Shown in pieces: positions 1 to 6,094 of a DNA stretch of 10,220 nucleotides. The notes beneath the pieces are model-generated. The model was not told the DNA's origin. It searched no databases and saw only the letters and a list, made by a program, of their open reading frames with translations. The first letter of the stretch is position 1. Every line of letters begins with the position of its first letter. The stretch is from NCBI GenBank assembly GCA_028565635.1, contig JAOXYB010066290.1:1-10220 (forward strand), read 5' to 3'. The position numbers and the translations under genes were made by a program. Source of the stretch: Phoronis ovalis (Eukaryota > Phoronida > Phoronidae).

Positions 1-194
1 CTAGGACTGTTTTATTCATTATGGAGCATTCACACTTAGACACATGGACATATCTAGGACTGTTTTATTCATTATGGTGCATTCACACTTAGACACATGG
101 ACATATCTAGGACTGTTTTATTCATTATGGAGCATTCACACTTAGACACATGGACATATCTAGGACTGTTTTATTCATTACGGAGCATTCACAT
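1..194. repeat. 53-bp tandem repeat, about 3.7 copies
   Basis: Units begin with CTAGGACTGTTTTATTC at 1, 54, 107 and 160, a constant period of 53. The copies are almost identical: unit 2 has GGTGC where the others have GGAGC, and unit 4 has TACGG for TATGG and diverges after about position 194. The array touches the left edge of the window and probably continues beyond it. Near identity implies recent expansion or homogenisation. Each unit contains TTTATT, which reads AATAAA on the minus strand. Confidence 0.97.
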
Positions 195-505
195 CAAATT
201 TTGTTGCATATCCACAATTTCTTTAAAAACGATGTTGCATACTTGACTACATGTTTCATATCATTTTATCTCTTATAAATAAAAATATTGTGCCATTTAT
301 CATTAAATTATTTATACCCAATCTAGCAAATCTAATAACATTGAGAAATGTCAGTGACTACGCCTGAGGTAATTCATATGGAGTAATACAGTTAATTTTC
401 CCCACGGTCCAAACGCCAAAGTGTAGTAGGCACTAATCCTCAACCGTAGCTTAATCATTCCTCATTTGCTCTGGCACATCAGGTTCATTTTGTTTAGATT
501 GGGAA
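195..505. other. AT-rich non-coding stretch, possible 3' UTR of the PHD gene
   Basis: No convincing open frame or repeat is visible. If the minus-strand PHD gene ends at the stop codon at 506-508, this interval would be its 3' untranslated region. I see no AATAAA or ATTAAA on the minus strand here until the copies inside the 53-bp repeat (170-175, 117-122, 64-69, 11-16). Confidence 0.4.
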
Positions 506-526
506 TCAATGAGGAAGAGATTGGCA
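506..526 (-). CDS. PHD gene, candidate tiny terminal exon (CQSLPH, stop)
   Basis: After the acceptor AATATTTAG (AG at 528-527) the minus strand reads TGC CAA TCT CTT CCT CAT TGA. In phase 0 this gives CQSLPH and a stop. Joined to the short form of the preceding exon it completes WYCPQC, the canonical end of a PHD finger. The acceptor has a weak pyrimidine tract. In another frame the same exon would stay open to 451 (24 codons ending in RND), but that frame does not fit the phase of either upstream donor. A rival acceptor TTCTTCCCGTAG lies near 580-590. Inference from phase and ligand spacing, not proof. Confidence 0.5.
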   Translation of the reverse strand, partial: CQSLPH

Positions 527-1084
527 CTAAATATTATTTTTTTAAAGAAATTGACAAGCAACTGTTTGGATTATTTGAGCTACGGGAAGAAGACATGTTT
601 GCATTTGTATCTGTATCTACATACCATATTTCAAAAGAGAATTAAACACGCAAACATCAGAACGTTCGGATAGGGACTGACACTACTTAGCAATGTTAAC
701 CCTCTCTACATTGTACGTACCTTAGTAAGCGATATCTTCTTGCGACAATTCATGTCCTTCATAGCACTCATTTTTGGTCGGCACACCTGCGGACAGTACC
801 ACCTTGCACCATGAAGAGGTGCCCTGCGAACACCAACGCATTTCCTAAATATAAACAGATGCCAGTTAGTTAGAAAAAATACCCGTATGCCGTATATGGT
901 TTTTAAACATGGATGGATGCAGTTATTTTCCGATTGTTTGATACATTCATTGTGAATGGTTACTTAACAAGATTGCTTGTACTACTCACCAGTGATACCA
1001 GTTGTTACATTCATCGCATTCTATCACCCGAAGTCCAACTTGAGGTTGATTGCACTTAGGACAATGCACATTGGGATTATTATT
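506..1084 (-). CDS. PHD zinc-finger protein, C-terminal part (multi-exon, partial)
   Basis: Joined minus-strand exons 1084-990, 844-787 and 526-506 give a 57-residue C-terminus that is essentially one PHD finger. Visible zinc ligands follow the Cys4-His-Cys3 pattern: CPKC, then ECDEC, then WYH, KC and WYCPQC, with the last Cys from the third exon. The WYHWKCVG core resembles the TAF3 PHD finger, a family that reads histone H3K4me3 in the nucleus. The Trp of the core (TG|G) is split by the first intron, which supports the splice model. A long C-terminal tail of the TAF3 kind is absent. Upstream exons were not recognised, so protein identity is unknown; it could be TAF3-like, another chromatin reader, or a PHD protein of a lineage-specific family. 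The PHD call is firm; the terminal exon is less so. Confidence 0.85.
530..720 (-). other. Intron of the PHD gene
   Basis: This is intronic in either splice model (260 bp from the inner donor, 194 bp from the outer one). Minus-strand stops interrupt all frames. A strong-looking acceptor, CTTCTTCCCGTAG, lies near 580-590 and would lead quickly to a stop (Leu-Lys-stop in phase 0), so it is an alternative 3' end for the gene. Confidence 0.45.
787..844 (-). CDS. PHD gene, exon with second half of the zinc finger
   Basis: The exon begins at 844 after the acceptor TTTATATTTAG. Its first G completes the split Trp, and it then reads KCVGV, a stretch of Arg/His/Gly, and RWYCPQ. Here it is ended at the internal donor CAG|GTGTGC (786-785) because that leaves the last Cys to come from the next exon with the usual C-x2-C spacing. 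A second donor, AAG|GTACGT at 720-719, would extend the exon by 66 nt (22 codons) in the same frame and give C-P-Q-V-C instead. The intron between this exon and the previous one is 145 bp, GT-AG. Confidence 0.8.
990..1084 (-). CDS. PHD gene, internal exon with first half of the zinc finger
   Basis: The exon runs from 1084 down to 990 on the minus strand (95 nt). It is flanked by an acceptor ATATATTTCAG and a near-perfect donor CTG|GTGAGT. It is read in phase 0 and ends two bases into a Trp codon. The encoded residues include CPKC at about residues 8-11, ECDEC at 22-26 and NNWYH at 27-31, i.e. zinc ligands 1 to 5. The reading frame stays open slightly upstream of the acceptor, but no better acceptor is seen there. 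The start and regulation of the gene lie outside what I can identify. Confidence 0.88.
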
Positions 1085-1180
1085 CTGAAATATATCCGCA
1101 CACAAGTTATGCAGTCAATAATTTTTAGGTAATGCAGACACATTCATTCTAACATGCAGCTGAAACTAATTATTCATAAT

Positions 1181-1520
1181 ACTACGTCACAGTACTACGT
1201 CACAGGACTATGTCACAAGACTATGTCACAGGACTATGTCACAGGACTATGTCACAGGACTATGTCACAAGACTATGTCACAGGACTATGTCACAGGACT
1301 ATGTCACAAGACTATGTCACAAGACTATGTCACAATACTATGTCACAGGACTATGTCACAGGACTATGTCACAAGACTATGTCACAAGACTATGTCACAA
1401 GACTATGTCACAGGACTATGTCACAGGACTATGTCCCAGGACTATGTCACAGGACTATGTCCCAGGACTATGTCCCAGGACTATGTCACAGGACTATGTC
1501 ACAGGACTATGTCACAAGAC

Positions 1521-1526
<6 letters not shown>
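1181..1526. repeat. 13-bp minisatellite, 26 full units plus a partial
   Basis: The unit is ACTATGTCACAGG or ACTATGTCACAAG. Full units tile 1181-1518 without a single indel, and a truncated unit runs to 1526. The first two units read ACTACGTCAC, carrying a CpG that all later units have as TpG. Three units near the right end (1428, 1454, 1467) have GTCCC for GTCAC. Unit endings alternate between AGG and AAG, with single AGT and AAT variants. As 13 is not a multiple of three, all three forward frames cycle through the same 13-residue repeat and stay open; these frames are not genes. The array lies upstream of the PHD exons on their strand, about 95 bp from the acceptor at 1085. Confidence 0.98.

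Positions 1527-1551
<25 letters not shown>
1525..1551. repeat. (TA)n microsatellite, 13 repeats
   Basis: A pure TA run follows directly from the last partial 13-bp unit with no spacer. It is self-complementary and can form a cruciform. Confidence 0.97.
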
Positions 1552-1555
1552 TAAC

Positions 1556-2275
1556 CCCACATGCAGATTGTAATAAACAAATACAGTAGTTACTCGTATT
1601 TAGCAAACGGCTCCGTTTATGTTTGTGATTTTAAAAGACAGATTATATTTTATACTGGTAACATTATTTAATAAATAGACTTAGCTTCGGTTTACTTAAA
1701 TAGTTTCCAAACTAGTCAACAACTGAGACTTATATGGCCTATTGAAGTCACGTGACACACGTTGTCATGGAGTACTGTTGATCTCATAATGCATTATAAA
1801 TAATAGAAATTTCGCAATAACTTGGTGGAAAACATAATTTCCTTCAAGGCACCTGAATAAAAGTGAAAATAGCGACTCCACCTAATGTGGAACGTCGTAT
1901 TTGGAATTTTTCAAATGCTGATGTTTTTATGAAAAATGTATTATAAACTTGGACGTAAAATCAACATAGAAAACAAGTATCTCGCTAGATGTCGCTCTAT
2001 AATCTAATTAAGACCTCATTCTTATCCAGTGATTTTTCAGCATTTAAACTTAATGTTTGCCACATCAGTGAATAACAAGCAAGGCCAAACAAAAAGTTAC
2101 AGGCAGCTTAGATGCATGTAAAGGAAACAGTTAAAACAATTGTCCTAGTTCTTCTTGTAACAAAACGTTACAAAAAAATATTAAGACAAAATAAAAGATG
2201 AATTTGATCATGATGGACCGATTTGGCTAAGATACCTACATACACGGGCCCAAAGATAACATTCTCCAGTACGGT
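1556..2275. other. AT-rich non-coding stretch
   Basis: No convincing exon was found on either strand. Visible small items are a 14-bp inverted repeat AAACGGCTCCGTTT near 1604-1617, a palindromic E-box TCACGTGA at 1748-1755, and the motif CTCGCTAGATGTCGCTCT near 1981. The earlier exons of the minus-strand PHD gene might lie here, but nothing is clear enough to call. Confidence 0.6.
1729..1755 (-). promoter_or_regulatory. Possible promoter-like E-box plus TATA pair
   Basis: On the minus strand a palindromic E-box TCACGTGA (1755-1748) is followed 14 bases later by TATAAG (1734-1729). This is the order of an upstream bHLH site and a TATA box, pointing toward the PHD gene. Both motifs are short, so the pairing could be chance. 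Confidence 0.15.
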
Positions 2276-2279
2276 CCCG

Positions 2280-2600
2280 GGGGGTCACTCAATATAAAGT
2301 GATGACAGGGCACGCTCGGCGCTCAAGGGGTCTATATTTCGGCACAGCGTCCGGTTCGAGGGGTGCTTTTTTGCTATTTATTTTACCTTGTCCGGGTCAA
2401 GGGTCTGTCATCTAGTGCTATCTAATTATAACTCAAGATATATCTCTCCGCTTAATAAAGGGTACGTTTTTTCATAAATTTCAAAGAATATGATATCACT
2501 ACAGGGGACTGTTACAGGGATATTTTCCCTTATATTCTGGTCAAGGGGTAGGCTTTTTGATGATTTTTGTTTCAAGGGGTAGGTATTTTTCAAAATTCGT
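2280..2600. repeat. Highly degenerate array, TCAAGGGGTAGG-type units
   Basis: Related cores recur: TCAAGGGGTC near 2323, TCGAGGGGTG near 2356, TCAAGGGTC near 2397, AAAGGGTACG near 2457, ACAGGGGAC near 2502, ACAGGGAT near 2513, TCAAGGGGTAGG at 2541 and again at 2572. Several cores are followed by a T-run. The two best copies are 31 bp apart and other spacings are 29, 32 and 42. The segment is distinctly richer in G than its surroundings. It looks like an old tandem array or an eroded interspersed element; I cannot name the family. A similarly built array lies at 9340-9590. Confidence 0.6.
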
Positions 2601-2820
2601 CTCCCGGGCAGTGATAAAACCAGCAGAAGCTAGCCTCTTTCAAAAACACTCACTGTCAAAAAAAAATTCAATAAATTCAAACCAAAGGTACAAAGGGTTT
2701 TTTGAGCGTTCAAATGCATTACCACTCAGAACAACGCGAACTTTGATGTGTATTAAGCTTCAAGTGGCAGGTAACACAAGAAGGAGTATCACAGACCAAC
2801 AAGACAATTTTGATTTGTAA
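2557..2820 (+). other. Unsupported 87-codon open frame
   Basis: The frame begins inside the degenerate repeat and continues to a stop at 2818-2820. Its translation is basic and serine-rich with no recognisable domain, signal or membrane segment. No splice pattern or homology that I can see supports it. Probably chance. Confidence 0.1.
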
Positions 2821-3100
2821 TTATTGCTGTTTTTGACACACTTCTACTGGTTTCACTACTATCTGGGCCATGACCCTACCTTAGCAGTGTGCATGCCCCC
2901 AGTTATTTTAAGAAGTATCACGCCTTAGAACCGGCAAACACTTCAATGTTTTTCATAGGAACGTTACCGTAGCGGCATGATACTAGTTCTTAGAGAAAAA
3001 CTTAGGAATATGTAAGGAAAAGAAACAAATATATATGTACCTGTATACACGACAATTCAACTAATAAGCTGGCTTGCTATCAAATGCTTATTCTAATGAT
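2821..3100. other. Non-coding stretch, nothing recognised
   Basis: No frame of useful length, no repeat and no RNA-like structure is visible. A pyrimidine-rich minus-strand run ending in TTTTTCTCTAAG (near 2990) resembles a splice acceptor but leads into an immediate in-frame stop in phase 0. Confidence 0.5.
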
Positions 3101-3103
3101 TAC

Positions 3104-3176
3104 CTGAGGAAGTTCAAAATGAAATTGCCGGTGATGCTTGTTCATAATGGAAGTCACAATACAATAGTGGGCTACA
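3104..3176 (-). CDS. Candidate internal exon (73 nt), unknown protein
   Basis: A minus-strand stretch is bounded by a pyrimidine-rich acceptor TTTGTACTTTTACCAG and a donor CTCAG|GTAATC. Between them one frame is open for 24 codons and includes AHYCIVTSIMNKHHRQ and a final ELPQ. The frame also happens to stay open upstream to 3343. Composition is protein-like (His, Cys, Arg, Asn) rather than the Lys/Asn/Ile bias of random AT-rich sequence. I do not recognise a family, and no partner exon with matching phase was found, so this remains a guess from splice signals. Confidence 0.22.
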
Positions 3177-3344
3177 CTGGTAAAAGTACAAATGAAGCAT
3201 AAACTAGAATAGTTTCCAATTATAGCCGTGAATCGACTATTCTGATTATGGCTTTTACGAACTAAGGGCGCGGTCCATAGAAAACTGCAGAAGCTGTACG
3301 ATAAATAAATTAATCGTGTTCTGCTATCTGGCTTATGATGCAAA

Positions 3345-3730
3345 ACGGAGCTTTTAATTTGTAAACAATAAAAGTGCGAGATATTATTCTAAAAATTGTT
3401 TGATTTTAAATGTATCCTGAATGCATTACGGTTGATAAATATTGTCTGTTTAATTAATTTTATTTTTCCAGTTGAACCAGTATGAGCATCTTGGGATATT
3501 AGCATGACAATAGGCGATAACTGGTAACACTAGGTGGTGCGAGTACATTAGCCGGTAGACCACACGACCTTGGAAAAGGAATTAATATACAGCAGTTGTA
3601 CGTGTTCCTGTTTGTAAAATATGTTGATATAGTGATTCACCTAAATACTGTTAGCATCATACATGGGTATGCGTTATGCGTTATTGTACGTGTGGTATTT
3701 AATCAAGACAACGGAGACAATTAACGTGCG
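3345..3730. other. Non-coding stretch with one isolated acceptor-like site
   Basis: AT-rich, with no open frame of note. On the plus strand TTTTATTTTTCCAG (ending 3471) is a good acceptor-like sequence, followed in one frame by LNQYEHLGILA and a stop. No donor or partner exon supports it. Confidence 0.4.
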
Positions 3731-3732
3731 TG

Positions 3733-3750
3733 GTGTGTGTGTGTGTGTGT
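3733..3750. repeat. (GT)9 microsatellite
   Basis: Nine uninterrupted GT repeats, preceded by GTGCGTG. Confidence 0.95.
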
Positions 3751-3881
3751 ACATGCAGTCGGTCAGGGACATATGATTGACGGACGCCTTTCAGATTTTA
3801 CTCCTTCAAAACAGTCTCATATATTCCCAATAAACAACACGCGGTATAAAAAGTTCGTTAGCTGCGTTTAAGACTGGATAT

Positions 3882-4088
3882 TTATAATATGAAACAGACT
3901 ATAGCCTCTAAAGTGGGTCTAACTATTTTCGTGTTAAACAAAGTGTCCAAAAGTCTCGGGCTTGTTTCAATCAGAGTATATGTACTGTCCTCTGCTTGGA
4001 GTAAGATAAACGTACAAGACGCTATCAAGCTTCTCATAAAAACATCAACACTCTCAGGTTTTGCCTTTCGCAGTCTGCAGTCTAGAAG
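3882..4088 (-). other. Open frame of 68 codons without start, possibly an exon
   Basis: On the minus strand the frame is open from 4088 to a stop at 3884-3882. It sits just after AG dinucleotides (CACTTTAG, ACTGCAG) that could be acceptors. The translation is balanced and acidic-basic mixed, with segments such as RKAKPESVDVFM, LLQAEDSTYTL and SPRLLDTLF, suggestive of helical protein. The opposite strand also holds a 67-codon frame starting with ATG at 3889 in the overlapping interval, so only one of the two can be meaningful and perhaps neither is. Local GC is higher than around it. No family recognised. Confidence 0.25.
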
Positions 4089-4094
4089 CTAAAG

Positions 4095-4610
4095 TGACAA
4101 TTACAAACACACAGAAAATGGTGCAAAACCAGTTTATGACGTCATAGGAGTATAGTACTTAACTGCGAGAGAGTAGTAACTATAATACAGTTCAAGTGTA
4201 CTTAAATGAGATTACTAGGCTTTATTAAATACTACGTTTTATATTAATTTTTGAAACAGTTTGGTATTTTGACCTGTAAACTTAGTTATATAGCGCCGGT
4301 GGAAAAACTTAGCAAGATTTAAAGCTGACGCATTCCAAACTTTGTTATGAACGCCATGCAGTGACAGTGTATTATATTTGAATTTTATTTTATTTAACCG
4401 GCAATGTTTGTCCGGCGATAGTTATAAGATATTGATTGACTTACATTGCTACAGGGGTTAAACATGTGAGAGAATACTGCTTGCTGATGTACACAGGTTA
4501 AATTAAATTAATTTGACTTTGGTTTTTAGCTGTAATTGTGTTTGTAACCAACTGTTTTTCTTATTTTATTGTTGTGATGATTTGTCATTAAAATATGTAT
4601 ACCACAACAA
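4095..4610. other. AT-rich non-coding stretch containing a CRE palindrome
   Basis: No convincing coding frame. The perfect palindrome TGACGTCA lies at 4137-4144 inside ATGACGTCAT, a consensus CREB/ATF site; no promoter can be tied to it. Confidence 0.5.
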
Positions 4611-4611
4611 T

Positions 4612-4780
4612 GGCGGATCCAGGATTTTCCTGAAGGGGAGTCGTGGAAAAAATGCATTTGAGGGCGTGAAACTAGGGGTCCGGGGTCATGCCCCCGGAAC
4701 ATTTTTAAATATTTGTTGTGTTTTCCTGCAATCTGGTGCATTCGGAGACTCTATTCCATGGCACTCTGCGCTCCTTTTAT
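4612..4780 (+). mobile_element. Short interspersed repeat of the GGCGGATCC type (non-autonomous)
   Basis: The segment opens with GGCGGATCCAGGATTTTCC. A G-rich part follows, then GGGGTCCGGGGTCATGCCCCC, which contains a perfect 7-bp hairpin (4679-4685 with 4692-4698, loop TCATGC), and then an AT-rich tail with CTGGTGCATTC. From memory, this order of motifs is characteristic of a short non-coding repeat widespread in invertebrate genomes. No open frame of its own, no clear terminal inverted repeats and no target-site duplication were found, so the ends are approximate and the class is uncertain. Confidence 0.5.
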
Positions 4781-4829
4781 ACATTTTATACATAGGGCTG
4801 GGTATTTAGCCAATATCAATATTTATTTA

Positions 4830-5350
4830 TGTCAGTCTTCATCAAAGTTGCAACAGAATGATTCTCTTTGGAAAACTTACCGTTATTAGAATTTCTTTGC
4901 AAAAACTATATTACGATAACATAAGATCATAATTGTTAACATATAACTCAGTTATATTGTATTATAATTAAGAGTTAAATATGTTATTTTTAAAATATTT
5001 TTTCTTATTTTCAAATAGAATTACAATTTGCATTGCACGATATTTATAAGATTAAATATTGCACAAAGGCTCTTTACCACAGTTAATGTGGCGGTCAAGG
5101 TATTCACACATTACACTTTGAGTCGAATTTTGGATAGTTTAACCCTCTTCCTCCCAGGTGACGATATATCGGCAGTACTTCAACATATTCTAATTAAATG
5201 AAAGTAATCATTTTGCGTAAAATACGTTCGTGCTATGTAATTTTGAACCTTTCCCGGTTTGTGCTATCATCTATCAAAGTTCATAGAGGTCATCTCCCCT
5301 GAACACGCACGTGTTAAAGCTAAGCGCTTTTCTGTTTAGTTGAAGTGCAG
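4830..5350. other. AT-rich non-coding stretch
   Basis: Nothing firm. A good plus-strand acceptor-like site AACCCTCTTCCTCCCAG ends at 5157; in one phase it is followed by DDISAVLQHILIK and a stop, which could be a terminal exon, but no upstream exon was found. An E-box-like GCACGTG lies near 5307. Confidence 0.45.
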
Positions 5351-5865
5351 TCTAAAGTGTGCTGGAAATATTTCAATTATTATCGACACGAACCCCGGGA
5401 CACGAACGTAAGCCAAGTTTAATTATTCGGACGAATGTATTTTCGTGGTGGAATTTCGATGTTTACAACAGGCTTTTCGGGTTCTTTGCAATGGTATTTT
5501 TTCAACATCTTTTATCCTGTTGCGACCGAATAAATGCATTTGTGTGGATAACTATGTGAGGACAAGTAGAGATACAGCGTCTGTTTCAGAAACCTTTATG
5601 TGTTGTGTACACGTTGAACTGTAATTTCGCAATTTCTGGTTTAATCCAGTGTGGATTTGCATAAGATTATGCTTGATTTGCAGGCATTTGTGCCTTAATT
5701 CATACCATTCACGTGGATGTATGTAATGCAACAAATAATATAATATAATCATTTTATCATATATCTTAACTATATGCGACACGTATACAATACATCTCGT
5801 TAGTAGATGGGTGAAGTCTACATCAATGGCTTGTTGAACAATTAAAACCTCAAACTGCTCCGTGT
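5351..5865. other. Non-coding stretch with chance open frames
   Basis: A plus frame of 66 codons (5359-5559) and a minus frame of 76 codons (5552-5782) are open. The minus one contains a protein-like stretch (HPREWYELRHKC) that could end at a donor AAAG|GTTTCT, but no acceptor lies close upstream of it. An octamer ATTTGCAT, the POU-factor site, lies at 5655-5662. I would not call a gene here. Confidence 0.4.
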
Positions 5866-5870
5866 CTGCC

Positions 5871-5908
5871 TCACCTCACGGTTACACCGTTTCGGTCACG
5901 GGAGGTGA
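5871..5908. other. Compact hairpin resembling a tRNA acceptor stem plus T-arm
   Basis: TCACCTC (5871-5877) pairs perfectly with GAGGTGA (5902-5908). Directly inside the 3' strand is a second hairpin: CCGT (5887-5890), loop TTCGGTC (5891-5897), ACGG (5898-5901). The two helices abut with no gap on the 3' side, as acceptor and T stems do in tRNA, and the loop begins TTC followed by a purine like a T-loop. D-arm and anticodon arm are missing: only nine bases (5878-5886) join the 5' strand to the T-like arm. A competing hairpin ACGGT-TAC-ACCGT uses the same bases. The structure is plain; the tRNA link is inference. Confidence 0.3.
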
Positions 5909-5919
5909 ACTTAGTAATT

Positions 5920-6094
5920 AATGTACTTATGAATGAATTGATGGTGACATATCCAATTAAATTATATAGCTTAACTTATTTTAAGAGAAGATCTATAAAC
6001 TAATAAATAAATAATTTAAAAAAATATTTGAAATAATACAGATTCGGAAAACCTGTCCATTAGTATCATAGTACTTGTATGTACAAGATGTAAA
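5920..6094. other. AT-rich non-coding stretch
   Basis: No continuation of the adjacent transposase-like frame is found here on the minus strand, so that reading ends at 6095. Runs such as AAATAAATAATTTAAAA dominate. Confidence 0.6.

Noticed and set aside
1-194. CRISPR array
   Set aside because: The 53-bp units are contiguous and identical throughout, with no unique spacers; the context is eukaryotic.
451-526. 25-codon frame (ending ...QMRND, stop) as the last exon of the PHD gene
   Set aside because: It looks protein-like, but its phase fits neither upstream donor, whereas the phase-0 frame starting TGC completes the PHD finger.
1154-1589. Three overlapping plus-strand open frames of 114-139 codons with MSQDYVTGLCHRT-type repeats
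   Set aside because: They are produced by the 13-bp minisatellite, whose period makes all three frames equivalent; no splice, domain or start evidence supports a protein.
3480-3580. tRNA or tRNA-derived SINE near GGTGCGAGTACATTAGCCGG
   Set aside because: No A-box/B-box pair and no cloverleaf could be drawn.
4513-4809. Overlapping plus and minus open frames of 98 and 71 codons
   Set aside because: Both read through the GGCGGATCC interspersed repeat and show no coding features.
5655-5683. Octamer ATTTGCAT and a near copy as POU-factor sites
   Set aside because: Eight-base AT-rich motifs are expected by chance in 10 kb of this composition and no promoter is nearby.
5552-5782. Minus-strand frame of 76 codons with a protein-like middle (HPREWYELRHKC)
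   Set aside because: No acceptor near its coding-like part, no recognised domain, and the flanks are AT-rich noise.
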